A stretch of DNA of 36,703 nt from CAZIOH01 sp964540815. Lineage in GTDB: Bacteria > Myxococcota_A > Polyangia > Fen-1088. This document shows, piece by piece, positions 33,293-36,703 of the stretch (the stretch's first letter is position 1; every line of letters starts with the position of its first letter). The stretch is taken from positions 1-36,703 of the forward strand of contig CAZIOH010000069.1 in assembly GCA_964540815.1 (NCBI GenBank). The letters are read 5' to 3'. The notes beneath the pieces are model-generated. The model was not told where the DNA came from and did not search any database. It saw nothing but the letters and a program-made list of their open reading frames with translations. Made by a program: the position numbers and the translations under genes.

Positions 33293-34360
33293 TCAGAGCT
33301 CGAGGCCGCCGCCGGACTCGGACTTCTTCTCGCTCGACTTCTCGCTCGACTTCTCGGCTTTGCCCTTGCTGGCGGCCTTGCCCTTGCTGCTCGACGAGTC
33401 GGCGTTGACCTCGGCCGGGGTCGGGGCGATGGGCATGGGGACCACGATGTCGCCGTGCCTGGTCTCCTCGCCTGGCTTCTTGACCTCGTGCCCGGTTAGG
33501 CGGTCGATGATATCGTCGTTGGTGTCCTTGGCGCTGTCCTTCGAGTTCACCACCGACTCGACCAGGGAGTCGCGCTCCACCGTCCCAGGGTTGGTGATCT
33601 TCCGCTTGGCCACCACGCTGTCGATGGTGTGCGCATCCGCGACCACCAGACAGTACACACCATAGAACTCCGAGCGATCCACCAGCTTCAGCGCGTCCCC
33701 GCCGTTCACGGCCCACTCGAAGTGATCGAGCAGGCGCTTGACCCCGCCGCGCTGCTTCTCGTCGTGATACACCTCGCGCGGGGTGCCGTACTTCTCGGCC
33801 ATCTCCTTGCCGAAGTCGCGAAACGACTTGTCCCCGATCACTTCCTTGTTGAACGCCATGTACATCTTGTAGAGGCGATCCTCGAAGAAGAAGAAGTAGC
33901 GGGTCAGGTTCTCCTCCTTGACCTGAACCACCGCCTCGCCGTTGTTCTGCGCGAACTCCGGCCCGATGATCGACACGTCCCATCCGGTCTTCTGACCCTC
34001 GAACTTGGTCAGGCTCTTGCGGACAGCGGCCTTCTCCTTCTCCGCCTCGTCCCGGATGCGTTGCTGCTTGCCCGGGTCGGCACGGGCGTCCTCGCCGCGC
34101 TTCTGATAACGCGCGTCGATGGCCCCTTCGGCCTTCTCGATGACCTCGTTCGGGGACATGCCCCAGGCGTACAATCCGGCCTTGGGATCACCCAGCTTCA
34201 CGGCCTTCAGCTTCGCCAGCTCGGCCGCCGGGGGCGTCGCGCCCTTGCCACCACCGGAGGCGGCCTTGGCCGACTTGCCCTTGGCGCGCGCGGGGGGCGC
34301 GACCGCAACCGAGAACAGCGCGACCGTCGCGGCGAACAGGATGACTCCGGGTCTCCTCAT
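33293..34360 (-). CDS. Secreted protein with Lys/Ser-rich tail, function unknown
   Basis: A 355-residue protein with a clear signal peptide (MRRPGVILFAATVALFSVAV, probably cleaved after PARA). A Lys/Gly/Ala-rich linker follows, then a charged helical region (ARADPGKQQRIRDEAEKEKA). The folded central domain includes TRYFFFFEDRLYKMYMAFN, YGTPREVYHDEKQ, DHFEWAVNGGDALKLVDRSE and YGVYCLVVADA. I do not recognise the family; the central block looks like a conserved globular domain of periplasmic proteins. The tail is low-complexity (KSSEKSSEKK), partly from a 12-bp tandem repeat at 33329-33352. The ATG at 34358-34360 has GGAGG six bases upstream, so the start is secure. It is downstream of mutS and the DUF882 peptidase on the same strand, after a 117-bp spacer. 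Confidence 0.85.
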   Translation of the reverse strand: MRRPGVILFAATVALFSVAVAPPARAKGKSAKAASGGGKGATPPAAELAKLKAVKLGDPKAGLYAWGMSPNEVIEKAEGAIDARYQKRGEDARADPGKQQRIRDEAEKEKAAVRKSLTKFEGQKTGWDVSIIGPEFAQNNGEAVVQVKEENLTRYFFFFEDRLYKMYMAFNKEVIGDKSFRDFGKEMAEKYGTPREVYHDEKQRGGVKRLLDHFEWAVNGGDALKLVDRSEFYGVYCLVVADAHTIDSVVAKRKITNPGTVERDSLVESVVNSKDSAKDTNDDIIDRLTGHEVKKPGEETRHGDIVVPMPIAPTPAEVNADSSSSKGKAASKGKAEKSSEKSSEKKSESGGGLEL

Positions 34361-34477
34361 TGAAGGCCTCCATGGGGTGGACATCGATCGAACGAAAAGC
34401 GCGCTGACGTTATCACAGCGATTCGCCTTCGCGCTGCCTCACTCCTCTCGGGCCCGGGCAGAGAAATTCGCGGGTCG

Positions 34478-35383
34478 TCAATCGGAGGGCTCGGACGACC
34501 CACCCGGGCGATCGGCGGACGCTGGTGCCCCGGAGGATGCCCCTCCCACCAGCGGCGCGTCGTCCCCCTCTTCTTCACCTTCTCGTCCACCTTCTCGCGC
34601 AACTTCGTCGCTCGCCCCGGGCCCCGCGGCGCCCGCCGGGGGCGGCTCGACGTCCGGCTGGTGGATCCACGATTCGTCGATGCGGGTCGGCTTGTACGCG
34701 TCGGCGCGCCCGGTCCGCAGATCGAGGCCCGGCGCCTCCGAGTACATCGCGCGGTCTCCCGGCCCCGAGTAATCGATCCAGAAGGCCGACCTGTCCTTCC
34801 GCACGTCGAGGTGGACGAACGACGAGTTGGGGTAGTACCCCACGCCCACGTTCTGCAGATCGCGTCGCAGGTAGTCGCGGAGATCGGCGTTCTTGATCCC
34901 GACGACCCGGAAATCGCAGGCCAGCCCCTGCATGTGCGGGCTGTGGGGATTCTTGGCCACCGACGGGTGTCGATACCCCGAGACCACCTCCACCCGCCGT
35001 CCTGGATAGTGCCGGCCCACCTGGTAGAGGACCCGCACCAGGCGGGGATTCATGGCGTGCTGCACGTTGGTGTGGTGGCAGCGCAGGAACCGGTCGAAGC
35101 GCTTCTGCACGCCGCGCATGGGTCTGCCCTTGTCGTCCCGAAGGCGGAGGATCAGCGTCTCGTGGGTGTTCACGGCGTAGAGCTCGACTGGACCGTTGCG
35201 GGGAGCCGCCTTCGGGCGAGCCGCGCCCTTGCGCGCCCCCCCGGCCCCGGGCGAGGTGGCCGTCAGGCTCGCCGCCTTGCCGGGGAGGACCGCCGCCCGG
35301 GCGACCGGAGCTCGACCGGGAAGCGCACCCGCGGTGCACCACACCCCGGCGAGGACCGCACGCATGACGTTCCCGAGACGCAA
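34478..35383 (-). CDS. Secreted DUF882/M15-type peptidoglycan peptidase
   Basis: A 301-residue protein of the DUF882 (YcbK-like, M15-type) family, zinc peptidases or amidases that act on peptidoglycan cross-links in the periplasm. Zinc-site segments can be read: SPHMQGLACDFRVV (SxHxxGxAxDF type, His and Asp ligands) and SSFVHLDVR (second His). The preceding RVEVVSGYRHPSVAKNP is also typical. A signal peptide precedes the domain, probably cleaved after VARA. The tail after ~residue 230 is Pro/Gly/Glu-rich and likely disordered. No ATG fits well: two adjacent TTG codons follow the ribosome binding site GGGAGG, and the second (35381-35383), six bases away, is preferred. An ATG at 35363-35365 lacks a ribosome binding site. 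It begins 35 bp after the mutS stop. Confidence 0.87.
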   Translation of the reverse strand: MRLGNVMRAVLAGVWCTAGALPGRAPVARAAVLPGKAASLTATSPGAGGARKGAARPKAAPRNGPVELYAVNTHETLILRLRDDKGRPMRGVQKRFDRFLRCHHTNVQHAMNPRLVRVLYQVGRHYPGRRVEVVSGYRHPSVAKNPHSPHMQGLACDFRVVGIKNADLRDYLRRDLQNVGVGYYPNSSFVHLDVRKDRSAFWIDYSGPGDRAMYSEAPGLDLRTGRADAYKPTRIDESWIHQPDVEPPPAGAAGPGASDEVAREGGREGEEEGDDAPLVGGASSGAPASADRPGGSSEPSD

Positions 35384-35418
35384 CAAAGACCTCCCTGCGA
35401 TCGTGAGACGCCGACCTC

Positions 35419-36703
<1,285 letters not shown>

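Overview
This is a very GC-rich chromosomal window, most likely from a Myxococcota (deltaproteobacterial) bacterium. The clues are the base composition, huge TPR-like proteins, an AgmX/PglI-type lipoprotein, a membrane sensor resembling a family I recall being named after a Myxococcus locus, many secreted proteins with Ala/Pro/Gly-rich linkers, and dipeptide tracts encoded by hexanucleotide repeats. It is a draft scaffold: two runs of exactly 100 N (10182-10281 and 12861-12960) fall inside giant genes. No rRNA, tRNA, insertion sequence, prophage or CRISPR array was seen.

Layout. 1-1684 (minus): an M19 dipeptidase gene followed by the 5' part of an RlmN-like radical SAM gene. 2217-5022 (plus): a secreted OprP-type porin and an MHS-family MFS transporter, plausibly one uptake unit. 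5058-30895: fourteen genes, all on the minus strand. Read in the direction of transcription they are: a Cache/HAMP-like membrane protein, a DUF1343/NamZ-type muramidase, nadD, a Rossmann/DUF2520 protein, an unknown exported protein, a secreted HEAT protein, a PQQ-propeller/HEAT lipoprotein, an AgmX/PglI-type lipoprotein, a cysteine desulfurase overlapping mnmA, rnc, a CCA-type tRNA nucleotidyltransferase, and two adjacent giant TPR-like paralogues. 31299-32618 (plus): a Pro/Gly-rich single-pass membrane protein divergent from the sensor gene. 32619-33292: a gene-free, repeat-rich, hairpin-rich convergent region. 33293-36703 (minus): the 3' half of mutS, a secreted DUF882/M15 peptidase and a secreted lysine/serine-tailed protein, in that transcription order.

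How the genes fit together. The cysteine desulfurase and MnmA form a tRNA 2-thiouridine module and sit beside the RNA-processing genes rnc and cca. NamZ-type muramidase, DUF882 peptidase, porin and several lipoproteins point to envelope maintenance. The PQQ/HEAT and HEAT proteins share a 4-bp ATGA overlap and probably work together in the envelope. The two giant proteins share a C-terminal domain, are joined by a TGA-TTG junction with a Shine-Dalgarno sequence, and have their own sigma70-like promoter.

The most informative single observation is that the second N gap is probably false. The 55 bases on each side of it are identical, and collapsing them restores one continuous 2,054-residue reading frame. 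Other points of interest are in-frame hexanucleotide repeats in many coding regions, purine-rich hexamer repeats in the spacers upstream of several minus-strand genes, and an inverted-repeat element at about 32802-33115.
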